Made by a program: the position numbers and the translations under genes. The notes beneath the pieces were generated by a model that ran no database searches, had not been told where the DNA came from, and saw nothing but the letters and a program-made list of their open reading frames with translations. DNA of 64,000 nucleotides from NCBI GenBank assembly GCA_001936135.1, contig CP012810.1, positions 682,001 through 746,000 of the forward strand, read 5' to 3'. This DNA comes from Saccharomycopsis fibuligera x Saccharomycopsis cf. fibuligera (lineage: Eukaryota; Ascomycota; Saccharomycetes; Ascoideales; Saccharomycopsidaceae). Shown piece after piece: positions 1-11,752 of the stretch (its first letter is position 1; each line of letters begins with the position of its first letter).

Positions 1-824
1 TTTTTTACATTTTCCCATGTTTGTTAGATTTTCTTGTACTTTTCAACAATATTAATATTCTTTGAAGAGACACACGTAATAACGAGTAATGTATATGGTT
101 TATGTTCACGACATATACTAGTAGAATGGTTCCTTTTTTGCTTGCACAAAGTTAGTTTACTTATTTGAATGGCAAAATAACTTTCTGTTATTGTGCATTA
201 AAGCATCTGATTTATAGACATCACAATGTAAAGATGTAAGATATTCAAATACAAGCTTGTGTATGTTGGTGCGAGTGGTTTGCGGTTCACATTATATGCT
301 CATATTTTAAGGACAAACAAAACTTCTTTTTTTTTATCCTCTTCTCTCTGGCATGCGGCAACTCAGTCGCGCATATGTGCAACATAGCGCGCCTGAGAGA
401 GCTTTATGGAGCATATGCACGTCAAAAGACAGATATGCGAAGACACATGCGTAGCGTTTTTTCTTTATTTTTTATTTTTACGCGTGCAATCAGAATGTTC
501 CATGAAAATCACTACAAAAAAGGGCATGCACGTGCACCCCAGATTTGGACAGAGCGATGAGCGGCAGCGCGCTTCTGGAAATATTTTTTTTCTGCTTTCC
601 TTTAAATTACTATCTCAGCTTTCTTCAACGTATACGTTGTTCTTATTTCTTAGCTTGGCTTTTAGTCTGTTTTGCCATATCTGATCGCAAGACTGTTTAC
701 CTCATAATAGCACTGATTGGCAATTGGTTTTAATATCTTTTTCTGCGAAGTTTGAAGCAAAAGTTTAGTGATTGAGGTTGTTGTTTCTTCGCAGCGGGGC
801 CCTTTTTGTTGGTAACACAGAAAG
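1..824. other. AT-rich region upstream of SYG1
   Basis: No gene was recognised. The few reading frames are under 95 codons and have no coding character. The stretch probably holds the SYG1 promoter and, at its far left, flank of an unseen neighbouring gene. GC-richer patches with GCGC and GCATGC words lie at 350-560. Confidence 0.5.
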
Positions 825-3800
825 ATGAAGTTTGCTCAGTATGTATGAGTATATCTATTATATACCGACTTTCTATTTGAGAATGTTACCAATACTAACT
901 TCGATAGGTACTTAAATGACAATTTGGTATGTTCATGTCTCAAAAAAAGTTTTATTTGATTATCAATATTCAACTGGATGCGGTGGTGAAATTACAGAAT
1001 TACTAACTCTTAATCTGTAGGTCCCTGAATGGAGACCACAATATCTTGACTACAAGGTATGTATCATTCATAAACTTTAATGATGACTTAGGTCCTTTGG
1101 CTTTCAAGATCACTAACTATTCTTAATTCACAGAGCGGCAAAAAGAAGCTAAAAAAGATAAATAAGCCAGATTTTTTGAAGAGTAACAAATCTATCATCT
1201 CAAAGACTCCACGATTGGACGGTACTAGCCATATAGGTGCACGTGTCTACCAATCCGCATATCAAAGTCCTTCTGATGGTAATAATAATTTAACTAATTC
1301 TGATGATGATGAGCCGCAGCCGGTACTTAGCCTTCATCACAATCAGCAGCATCATCCACTTCAGCACCTTGGTGGTAGATCAAAAAGTAACAGTGTAATT
1401 AGCAATTTAAGCAATTTTCAACTCCCTTCTCCTGCCATTGATGACTATAAATTCAATAACAATTCTTCAAGAAATGTAGCTAAACACGTTGATAAGGATT
1501 TTACCGTACCGCCTAAGTCTTCTCCACAGTTACCTCTTCATAATACAGCATCGGGTTCTAAAAAATCGAAACAAAGTACTTCTTCCACATCTTCACCACC
1601 AGTGCAAAATGAAAGAACTCCACTTTTAGAGCCAAATTTACCTTCTATCAAGGAAGCAAATGCTAATCAAATGGCTGATGATATCAGTAAAACAACAATT
1701 AGTGCCCCACTTCCACCGTTGTCGAGATCAGCAGCGGAGACTCCTCCCAGAGATCTCAATAATTTACCTGCATTGAATAGGCAAAAATCATTGACTGATA
1801 CTTTACAAGACGGAGCTTCAAATGTTATCAATAGACTCAAAAGACATTCATCGATAATTAGCAGAGACAATCTTCAGTATTTTACTAGTAGAAGACAAGG
1901 TCTGTTTTTCAACACTAATGACACCAATTCAATTCAGTTGCAGAATTCCTATGAGACCGAAACACAAGAATTTTTGCTTTGGTTGGATTCTGAACTTTTA
2001 AAAATTGATAATTTTTTCAAAGCCAAAGAAGACCAATCAGTTAAAAGATACTTGTTATTGCAAGATCAGCTTTACCAGTTAAAAGAAAACAGAGCGAAGG
2101 AAAAGGCTAAGCAGACTAAATTGGCTTTTCATATTTTTCCAAGTAATCGTGCTATGGAAGAGACTCACATTGGCGAAAATGGTGGCTCTAGCGAAAACAA
2201 CAACAATAACAATAGCGAGCCTCAACCTAATACTAACTCTGTACCGGATCCTTGTAACCAATTAGGCAAAAAATTATCTCTCAAACATAATAAAACAGTT
2301 GCGAAAATTTACAAGTATGAGCTACCAACATTTCCAAGATTCAAATTTTTGAAGAAAAACAGTAATTCAAGCAGTAGTGATGAAGATGATGATGACTATG
2401 AGGAAGAAGATGAAGATGACCTCAAGGATAACAATAGTAAAAATAGCCCTCCCAGCGAAGCAAATAACAACAATAACCTTGAAATTAGCGATCCGAGATA
2501 CAATAGAAGAGATTATCGTAAAAAAACCAAGTTGAAAAAATCCATTCCCCCATATAATCAAGCTAAAAGGCAACTCAAACACGCAACTTTAGAGTTTTAT
2601 CGAAGCTTAGAACTATTGAAAGGATACAGAACAATGAATCGTACTGCATGTCGTAAAATGATCAAAAAGTTTGACAAGACTACTGATTCTAACAAATTGC
2701 CGGAATTTATGAATAAAGTAAACAACAGTTACTTCGCCACTAGTGAGGTATTGGATGATCTTATTGTCAAAGTTGAAAACTTGTTTAGTTTTTATATTGA
2801 AAATGGTAATCGAAAATTAGCTATTGAAAAATTAAGAAGCAAAAGCAAAATTGAAGAACATTATGGCTCGTTATTCATGGGCGGATTTTTCATTGGTGTG
2901 GCTATTCCAATGATTATTTTTACCGCTGTTAAAGGAGCACAACATAAACATTCTCATCCCGAATTCAATTACTTGTTTCAAATTTGGGGTGGGTTTTTCA
3001 TTGCTATTTTGATGGGATTGGCCTTCACTGTACATTTTTTGGTTTGGGATCATTACAAGATCAATTACAAGTTTATTTTTGATTTTAATGTTAGGACTGC
3101 ATTGGACTATAGACAGTACATTTTTATTCCTAGCTTGCTTTTACTTGCCGGGAGTATTATCAGCTATTTCAGTTTTTCAGATGAACTCCAATGGCTGAAA
3201 CATTTTGAATCCAGAGATATGCCATGGATTTTTGTTGGTTTAACGTTACTTATCTTTTTAAATCCATTTCATGTCTTGTATTACAAGTCTAGAAGGTGGT
3301 TGCTTATTGCAATTTGGAGATTAGTACTTTCTGGGTTTTACCCCGTTGAGTTCAAAGATTTTTTTTTGGGGGACATATTTTGCAGTTTGACTTACACAAT
3401 GAGCAACATTTCTTTTATCATTTGCGTTTATGCGTCAAATTGGAATCAGCCAAAGCACTGTGGATCAGGTAGATCGAAAACCATGGGATTCTTATCATGC
3501 TTGCCCAGTATTTGGAGATTGTTACAATGTTTTAGACGTTTTGCCGATACTGGTGAATGGTTCCCGCATTTGGCCAACATGGGCAAGTACGCAGTCAGCA
3601 TTTTGTATTACATGACTCTCAGCATTTATAGAATTGATAAAGGAGATACGCATAAGAAAGCAGTTTTTATATTATTTGCCATCCTTAATTCGCTATATAG
3701 TGGATTATGGGATATTTTCATGGATTGGTCATTGATGCAATTTGGAGCAAAGAATAAATTCTTGAGAAACAATTTGGGCTATAAAAACAAAAACCATTTT

Positions 3801-4757
3801 TACTATTTTGCAATGGTTTCAGACATTGTTTTAAGATTTCAGTGGGTTTTTTATGTTTTTTTCACTAGAAGAATGCAAGCATCAACGTTGACTAGTTTTG
3901 GTGTGGCATTGGCAGAATTCATAAGACGATTTATTTGGGTGTTCTTTCGTTTGGAAAATGAGCATTGCACTAATGTCAACTTGTTGAAAGCAGCAAGAGA
4001 AATTACCTTGCCGTATCCAATTATTGAAAAAATTCATTCGCTGCCATTGCCAAGTAGCGATAGCGATGGCGTCACCAATACTATTGACAAAGGTGCCAAT
4101 ATCAATGCTAATATTAATGCTAATGCTAAAAGGCGTGATACTGGCGCTAGTACTGCTGGAGCAGCTGCTGCTACTAGTGCTGCTGTCCGCGCCCCTGGCG
4201 CTCACACGGTGCATAAGTTAGAAGATGCAGTCAATGATCACCGATTTACAGAGTCACCAAGAGCACCTAATGGGCGCCATGCTCACCCATACCTTACGGG
4301 AGACGATGAGTTTCGCCCTGGACTTGTGCCAAAGGATCAACAACAGCATCCACAGACTATCCCGCTACGTGCTGAAGGAGCACCAAGAGACGGCAAAGCA
4401 GATGATGCCACAACGGTGTCCAATGATAATAATAATAACAGTAATATTGACCTTGAAGCCACACCAAGAGCTAGAGCTCAATCATTCTTCCAGAACATTA
4501 GTAGGGCGGTGACCCTGGCTCACGCAAAAGATTTTCAAAGATCACAAAGGAAAGCTCCAACAGAGGAAGATAATAGTAGCGATGAAGAAGATGAAGAAGA
4601 TGAAGATGAAGATGAAGATGAAGATGAAGCAGATGATAATAAGTATGAAAGCAGTGGGCAACATGAATTTCATAGACATAACGGACGCCATGGGCATCAT
4701 GATGAACGCAAAGATGGCACAAGGGCTAGTGTGCCTTCTGAGCAAAATTTGACATGA
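825..4757 (+). CDS. SYG1: SPX-EXS membrane protein, Syg1/XPR1 family, four exons
   Basis: Exons are 825-838, 908-926, 1021-1056 and 1134-4757, giving about 1230 residues. The spliced N-terminus reads MKFAQYLNDNLVPEWRPQYL and continues DYKSGKKKLKK, the canonical start of an SPX domain, which in this family binds inositol pyrophosphates. All three introns begin GTATGT and carry TACTAAC or CACTAAC branch sites (893-899, 1001-1007, 1111-1117). The SPX part is interrupted by Ser/Asn and acidic low-complexity stretches. Membrane segments begin near residue 600, and the EXS region covers roughly 755-975. A long hydrophilic tail ends in an Asp/Glu run (4576-4629) and a His-rich segment. Family members sit in the plasma or Golgi membrane; XPR1 exports phosphate and yeast Syg1 was linked to G-protein pheromone signalling. 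The family call is secure. The tail is long for the family. Confidence 0.93.
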
Positions 4758-6609
4758 ATTTTTTTTGTCTGTTCACGGAAGACGACCAAATAATAATTAA
4801 TATTTGCATTACTAGTTTTATCTATATTTTATATTTTATATTATATTATTTTTTGCCTACCATTCCACATACTTTGACCTTGATAAACCCAGTAGATTCA
4901 CCTATATAAAAGGTATAACCATTATGTTAGTGAGTGCTGTTCAATGTATAGGAGCTGAGCAAATTTGGATTAATACTTCTTAAAACAGAGGGGAAATTCT
5001 ATTTTGTGCAGCACGAATAGAACTCATACATACATTGAGTTTGCAGGGTGACACACAATTTAGCCCTGTCGACATTTAGAAGGGAATAGACACAATTGAA
5101 TTGTGCCCGAAAGGGGAAGAAAAGGACGGTTGGTTCAAACTTTTGGGTGGATTAAAGTGAGGTAGTACTTTGAATAAAATATTTTATTAATAATTGACTC
5201 GCCTGAATTAGAGTTGGGATATTGTGCATAGAAAGTGCCATGGCACTCTGCGCACAGACAAACAATTTTTGTCTGCATAATGCTGCGAGGCTCGGCCATG
5301 CAGATGTTACACATATTACTTTATTAGGTTTGAACCATGAATTCGAATAATGTATGCATAATTATTATGCGAACAAAACCGGTGAACTAGCGCATTACGC
5401 TGTATACATGCTACACAACCACCACCTCCACCCATGGTGCGGGCGATGATCTCTTCCGTGCTGTCAGCGATCCAGTTAAATGTTCTCTCTTAAAGAGTAA
5501 ATGGTGCCGATTGAAGTTTCTTTGTAGCTTTCTTTCTCAGTCTTTTTTATTCAAATGTTCTGATGTTCTTCAAAAGGTTTCTGGTACTGCACCGCCTTCG
5601 TTGCCTGCTTTTGTATTCTGCTGCAGGTCGATGCTTGTGTGCTGCTCATGTCAAACACTGCGTATTTTTCTGTTTCTGTGTCCGATCTCGTGCTGCCGCC
5701 AGCCGGCGATGGGCGATAGCTGGGGCTAGCTGGCCTCCCCCATCCGTCCACCGTGAGTTTAACTTACTTGACTTACTCTCCATGGTCGGTGGTGGTCTCT
5801 TTTTCTTTGCTTCTCTACTCACTTTCGTCTCTGGAAAACCGTAGAAAATAATAGGTTTCTGTTTTCCGACGTTTCCTTGTTCTCTGACGTCTGTAAATTT
5901 ACTCTTCCACATCAACTTTTCCCCCACTGTTATTTCACTTCCACATTCTTGGTTTAGCGTTTTATTTCTTTTTCAGTTTCTTCGCTCTAATCTTATACTT
6001 GTAGGCGACCTTTAGTAGAAGTTAGTTATCAGATAACCCTCAGAAACCAAAAAGTATATAACTCTGGTTTGGGGTTGACGAAATACTGGCTCTGAAAAAA
6101 AAAAAAAATAGTTATTCTTTTCTGGTATTCTTCATCACTTTTCATACAACATCAAAGACTTGTTGATAAGCTATACTCCATTGTTTCCGGTGAATATTTT
6201 GTTTACCATAACACTTGCCTGTGTCTTTGCTGTGTTGTTCTAATTTCCTTTTTGGTATTAATTTTTTCGTCCTAAATTTTTTATTTTTCCTATTTTTTTA
6301 CTTTTTTTTTTTTTTTTTTTATTTTTTTTTTGACTGTCAATTGACGATTGACGATTTTCGACGACTTTCCATTTTCCTCCTATTTTTGACTTTTCTCTTT
6401 TTTTACTTTTTTGCTCCTACTTTGGTCTTCCCCAACCTACTCTAAAATTACAGATATTGTTCGTCTTGCCACAAATATAACTGGTGCCCCAAGTATTCGC
6501 TCCACCCGTTGTTCAGAATTGTGTTTTCCGTACCCGTACCACATTTCTGGGTATATTCTATAGTTAGCTTGGTGCTGTCATTTAAAAGGGGAAAAAGTCA
6601 ATTGGAAAA
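4758..6609. other. 1.85-kb intergenic region, probable long promoter
   Basis: No supported gene. Several overlapping frames of 60-95 codons occupy 5.5-6.4 kb, but they lie in CT-rich sequence without recognisable similarity. Near 4.8 kb are AT-rich 3'-end signals for SYG1. A 10-bp perfect inverted repeat (TGGTTCAAAC at 5131-5140, GTTTGAACCA at 5328-5337) is 187 bp apart. T-rich blocks at 6280-6350 resemble yeast promoter sequence ahead of the downstream RRM gene. Confidence 0.5.
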
Positions 6610-8799
6610 ATGCATGCGTCAAATAATAGTAGCGACAAAATCACTGCTTCTCACCAACTAGACTCCACTAACCAGCCCCAAATGAATGATTCGGGTGATG
6701 AAGACTTTGAAGAAGAAAAATCGTACACTATAAAATTGACAAATTTGCCAAAATGTTTCACTTTCAATGAGATTGAGTCGTTTCTTTCCAAAGCTGTTGA
6801 TACATCAGCGATCTCAAGCATCAAAAATCAGTCCGCCAATAGTGCGCTAGTCGAAATCAAGGATTATAATTCTGCCTGGAAGTGTGTCCAAAAATTGAAA
6901 CACAAAACCTTTAAGAACAAAACCATATATTTGAGCTTTGCAAGCAGTGATTCTTCAACTGCAAGCGCCATCAATAGCAGAAACAGTAGCCTACATAGCG
7001 GTGGTAACAGCAGCAGGCATAACAGTTTTGCAAATCACCAAATGATGTTCGGGGCTAACGCTAACGGCTACTATATCCCTCCTTTGCCGCCTCCAGGAGT
7101 TCCAGCTATGGGTGATGAAAGCTTGGGTGGACCGGACTACTATCAAAACTTTATGTATATGGCACCACCTCCTCAGATGTTTAACCGTGAGACGTTTTCA
7201 AATCCAAGCTCTAGGAAGCAGTCGATAGCTTCAAGCTATTCCTCTGCTACTTCTTCAAGAAATAATTCTGGAAGCACTAATGCAACCAGCATGGCAAGCA
7301 TTCCTTTGATGGGGTCACAACCACCACTTCCTTACTCACCAAGTATGTCTCCTTCTGCTAGTTCGCAAACAAAACTCTATTCAAAAGGTGGGCCTCCAGG
7401 CCTGTCTTTTCAACAATCACAATCACAGCCAATGTTTTATCCTCCTGTATTTCCTGGTCAATTTTCTTATAGCGGTCAAAGTCCACCGGGTTCTGCTACT
7501 GCTTCAAATCTGGCTCTTGCTATAAACTCTAGCGATTCAACCTCTGATACTACAAGCTATAAGAACAAAAAGCCCGGTAGCAGCGGCAGTAACAGAAAAG
7601 AACACTCCTCGTCTTCCAAGTCGAGAGCATCACCAATGTACCCCAATCAAGGGCAGTCATGCTATCACCCTGCTATGATGTACGATCAACAGAATGTGGC
7701 AAAACAACATTATAATGGTGTATATAGTAATGCTGCTGAACCAACGCCATTTTCAAGACTACCACACGCTGTCACTGAAAACAATTCAGCAGCAGCAGCA
7801 GCAGCAGCGGCCGCTGCTGCTGCTGCTGCTGCTACTCAAGGTGGTATTCCATTTTTGCCATATCTTTCTCCTATGACACTTCGTGGATTTGGCTATCCAC
7901 CTCAAATGCCAGCTAGCGGTTATCCGAATACAGGCATCAGTAATGGTAGTGGTGCACCTTCATCTCATTCTGCTCCACCTGCCCTTCAAGGCACACAGTA
8001 CCCACCACCACCATGGTTTCCTTCTAATAACTCAACAATGCCTTACATGTTGCAAAAGGGTGTTTACAATCCAGCATCTAATGTTGCTACTGGTGGCGTA
8101 ACTGGCAATGGCGGAAACCTTGGTGGCGCTAGTGTTTATGAAAAACGTATAGGAAGTGCCCCTGCAGCATTTAACAGACTGCTCCCTCCTCTGACAATGG
8201 ATGCAAATCTATTAGCATTCAACAAGTACAATCAAATTATAGATCCAAATTATAGTGAAAATTATGATACCATCAACACTAAAAGATTATTCTTTGGTAA
8301 TTTATCATATAAAACAAGTCTTGAAACTTTGAAAAATGCGCTTGTTGAACGTGGTTTGGGTAACAGTGACATAGAGATTCCAGATCCTGAGCATTCTAAA
8401 GGTTATGCGATTGTTACATTTGCCACAGAAGAAGACGCTCATAAAGCTATTGATATTTTTAATAATCGGAATTTTGACGGAAGAAGACTTGGAGTTAGAC
8501 ATGATAGATTTCCTGGATTGGAACATAAAAATAAAAATAACTCTGAGTTTCAGGTTTACCATGGGATTATGTCAAAGACTACTAATGCCCATAATACTGA
8601 TTTTAAAAGTGAAAATAAAAAGGAATATAGCGAGACAAACTTGTCTGATGATAATACCTTGAAGAATTCACCAGCGGTGGGCTTAGAGGAGCGTTTTGAC
8701 GCAAAGGCTAAAGATAACGGAGAAAATGATGCTAAAGTTGCTAGAGATTTAGCTACGGAGTTAAATAAACTACATTCCAGCAAGAAGAGTATCAAATGA
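6610..8799 (+). CDS. RNA-binding protein with two RRMs
   Basis: A 729-residue protein. A divergent RRM lies at about residues 38-110 (SYTIKLTNLPKC start), and a second, more typical one at about 557-640 (KRLFFGNL as RNP2-like and KGYAIVTF as RNP1-like). The roughly 450 residues between them are disordered and rich in Ser, Asn, Pro, Gly and Tyr, with an alanine run encoded at about 7785-7836. The C-terminus is charged. This layout is typical of fungal mRNA-binding proteins that enter granules, but I could not match it to a named family member. The start is the first ATG after a T-rich leader with no competing in-frame ATG. Binding RNA is well supported by the RRMs; target and role are unknown. 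Confidence 0.8.
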   Translation: MHASNNSSDKITASHQLDSTNQPQMNDSGDEDFEEEKSYTIKLTNLPKCFTFNEIESFLSKAVDTSAISSIKNQSANSALVEIKDYNSAWKCVQKLKHKTFKNKTIYLSFASSDSSTASAINSRNSSLHSGGNSSRHNSFANHQMMFGANANGYYIPPLPPPGVPAMGDESLGGPDYYQNFMYMAPPPQMFNRETFSNPSSRKQSIASSYSSATSSRNNSGSTNATSMASIPLMGSQPPLPYSPSMSPSASSQTKLYSKGGPPGLSFQQSQSQPMFYPPVFPGQFSYSGQSPPGSATASNLALAINSSDSTSDTTSYKNKKPGSSGSNRKEHSSSSKSRASPMYPNQGQSCYHPAMMYDQQNVAKQHYNGVYSNAAEPTPFSRLPHAVTENNSAAAAAAAAAAAAAAATQGGIPFLPYLSPMTLRGFGYPPQMPASGYPNTGISNGSGAPSSHSAPPALQGTQYPPPPWFPSNNSTMPYMLQKGVYNPASNVATGGVTGNGGNLGGASVYEKRIGSAPAAFNRLLPPLTMDANLLAFNKYNQIIDPNYSENYDTINTKRLFFGNLSYKTSLETLKNALVERGLGNSDIEIPDPEHSKGYAIVTFATEEDAHKAIDIFNNRNFDGRRLGVRHDRFPGLEHKNKNNSEFQVYHGIMSKTTNAHNTDFKSENKKEYSETNLSDDNTLKNSPAVGLEERFDAKAKDNGENDAKVARDLATELNKLHSSKKSIK
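7785..7836 (+). repeat. GCA/GCT trinucleotide run encoding polyalanine
   Basis: The run switches from GCA codons to GCT codons around a GCGGCCGC core and encodes about 16 alanines. The switch makes the DNA locally self-complementary (GCAGCAGC...GCTGCTGC), so a hairpin is possible. Confidence 0.9.
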
Positions 8800-9100
8800 T
8801 TCTGTGTTTAACTTAAACGTATATAATAGTTTATATGAAAAAAACTAAAAAAAAAAAAAATATCGGGTTTTTCCTCTTTCTCCCTTTCTAGTCTAGTCTA
8901 AAGAAGCAGCTGGAGGCTGTAACATGAGAAAAAAAAGCCAACTTACTATAAGCATTAATCTTTCGAGGTTGCTTCTACAGGTTACAATCTTCTAAAAAAA
9001 ATTGGCAAAGAAAGATAAACAAAAAACACACACATTAGTTGGTATATTAGGTTGTGACAAACAAATTACTGCAGCCTATAAAACGATTGATCCTTTCAGC
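8800..9100. other. Convergent 3' ends, no gene
   Basis: A short AT-rich spacer between the RRM gene and the convergent cysteine-rich gene. TATAATAG-type and A-rich signals near 8820-8860 suit 3'-end formation. Nothing else was seen. Confidence 0.6.
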
Positions 9101-10392
9101 CTATAAAAATGAAAACAAGAAAAACAAAACTGTAAACATGCTTGAAAGCGCTGTATACTTACTTGCCTTAGATTCTTTAATTGTAATATTTTGTTTTATA
9201 GGAAATTTATTTTTATTTACATCCTTTGAAACTTTTTGTAATGCAGAAGAATTAGTTCCATTGTTGCTTATAGGTTTTGAAGGTAGAGTTTTGTTTAGAA
9301 TTTTCTCGTTTCCCAGTAGTTGTTGAAGTTGATTCATCTCATGGTTTACTCTCTCACTAAAAATAATTGATTCGTTTTTCTTTGCCAATGCCTTGGTGCC
9401 ATTTTGAATACTTTCTCTTTCAAATTCTTTGAATGTATCATCAATTGGTGAAAAGTCAAAAATTGCATACAAGTAGGCATCGTTTGTTACTGCGGAAATT
9501 TCTATATCACCTGTGCTGTTGGCGGAATTTTTAACAATTGTAGTAGTATATCTTGTTGAAGTGATGTCCCTATACCGATGAAGATCTTTAATCATGTGGT
9601 GAGAATTTTGACTTTTGCTGTTGTAGCTAGTGTATAAAGCATCATCGTACTTCAAAATATAGGGATTTGTACCACACAAAGACTTGAAAGTGTAAAAACT
9701 CTTCAAATTCTGTAAGAAAAAGAATCACGGGTTAGTTTTGTATTCTGGGCTAGAAGGTGGTGCCACAAACAAAAAGATAAGAAGGTGGTCGCTACAGGTT
9801 TCACCAAATTGAAAGCTCAGAAGATTTTACATCTCATCAGGCTTTGTTCCTTGGTAAAAACCTCCATTTTGGTGACACTTACATAGGATGAACAATGTTT
9901 TGAGCATTCCACAAGTGAAGCCCCCGCCAAGTAACACTGGCATCCGTCATTTTGGACAGAGCAGAGCTGAAATCCTGATTTTGCAGCATTTGCACATTTT
10001 AAGTAATTTTCGTCTTGCTAAAATTTCTTAGTCAGTCATACTGCTAAACTGAATGTTTTTGACATATTACCGACTGGCATATAAAATCTTTTTCTTTTTT
10101 TTTTTCTCTTTTGAGTGAAATAGAACCACAGTAATTTCCGTGTAAAAAACACAAATGTATATCATACACAAAGTGGTGTTGCACTAAAAAAATTTGAAAG
10201 TACGTTTCCGTTCTCCTGGTCTGGTGTGAAAATCGTAGAACTAAGAGCGTAATTTAAAGCCCCTTCTGGCCGTTTTTGCCCATTATTTGCAGTATTGACT
10301 GTTTGATCGGCAACGACTCTCGAAACACTTGAAAACCAAAAGAGCAGCAAAAGTGAAATTGTAGTAGATTTATACGTTGAGCTATTAATCAT
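9101..10392 (-). CDS. Secreted, probably GPI-anchored cysteine-rich protein, CFEM-like, three exons
   Basis: Exon 1 is 10392-10168, exon 2 10017-9883 and exon 3 9709-9101, giving about 322 residues. Exon 1 encodes a hydrophobic signal peptide. It ends in a Cys codon before a GTATGA donor. Exon 2 (donor GTAAGT) opens QDENYLKC. Exon 3 follows a CTTACAG acceptor, with an AACTAAC branch site at 9731-9737. The spliced product has eight cysteines at about 75, 83, 94, 101, 103, 113, 117 and 132. The spacing C-x10-C-x6-C-x-C-x9-C-x3-C-x14-C, with Asp just before CxC, resembles the CFEM fold, although the first two cysteines are further apart than usual. Many NxT/S sequons follow, and the protein ends in a short hydrophobic tail (MFTVLFFLFSFL) typical of a GPI signal. 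CFEM proteins of CTG yeasts bind haem or sit in the wall. The function here is unproven. Confidence 0.7.
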
Positions 10393-11752
10393 CCTTAGTT
10401 GCTTGAAAGAGAGACTGGGGCGACTTTGTTTTTGCTCCTTCTATTATCACTAATAGGCTTTTCAGAATTTTTCTATTTTGTACGCTTTCGTGTTAGCTAG
10501 CGCTTTGAATTTGAGTATAGGGATAGCAATAATCGTAGCTCAAAGAACGTTACAAAGATAAAGTGCCAGGGACGAAAACAAAAAAGAAAAGCAACTGGAA
10601 AGAGCAGGGAATTGCGATACAAGCAGTAAGCACAGTCAAACAACACTACACAATCACAGCAGTCCGTATGTCCAGAAGCCACAAACACATAATGCACAGT
10701 AGGCCGTTTGAGTAGGTGCGTTCAATGTTTTTTTCTGCTGCTGCAGTCTTTGTTTCTAGAAATATGGCTAGCTAAGCTTCATCTTTTCATTCATTGAAGT
10801 ATATTGGCCCATTAGGTTGAAATTTATGGTCAGAAAGGGTTCCGCTTTAGTTGTCACTATCTTGCTTTTAAACCTTGCATCGAAACATAAAGTCATTTTT
10901 TTCCCTTCTTTACAAACTAAACGAAATAGCAAATTATCTGGCTCCATGAAACATTACTCCCCCTCCCCCCAAAAAAATAGGGATATTGTAGTTTATCCAT
11001 AATATCGCGCCACACTTTTGTTTGAATGTTGATTGGTGGAAGTGCCGAATAATATCAAATTACCGGCTGGTGGATATCGGCGTTGATCATTTTGTCCAAT
11101 GTCTTGCGTTTTTGAGCTTTGTGCAGGACGCCGCGTTATGCATACCATGGTATACATTAGGATGCATTAGTATGACTTCATTTCGATTATCCGTCGAGCT
11201 GCATTTAATTAGAGCTATGATTGTTGTGCATTAAAACGTCAATACATGTCAATGTCGGCAATCAAAATCCTAGAAAGACATCAGAAGATAATATAAGGTT
11301 GAAATAGGTATTTTTAATGAAGCACACTTTTTCGGTTCAACGTTTGCTTCAGAATCCAACAATTTTTCAGTAACTATCTAAACAGCTTTTTATTAAACTA
11401 CAATCCAGAAAAATGTATGTTATTTATTATTTATTTTTAATGATTTATACAAATCGCAAAAATTTTGTGGAAAGTTCGTAATATACATCTAAATTCTAAG
11501 CAGTTTGAGTCCAAAATTGTGAGCATTCTGTGGGCCAACCGGTAACAAAAAAAAAAAAAAAAAAAAAGAAGAAAGAAAAAACAAACAATTAGCAGCTAGG
11601 ACTGCTTTTTTAGTAACTTACACTTAAACGCAATTTTGAAAATCTATCTTGATGCTGTATTCGGTGAATAAAGAAGAATAAAACCAAATCATAATTATGA
11701 ATAAAAATAAAATGTTAGTGGCAAAGTATAATTACTGAACTGTGCTGCAAGC
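10393..11752. other. 1.36-kb intergenic region, no gene
   Basis: Holds the promoter of the cysteine-rich gene (upstream is to the right) and the 3' flank of HIS1. Frames of 60-76 codons at 10.5-11.2 kb show no recognisable protein. A 21-base A run lies at 11547-11567. Confidence 0.55.
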
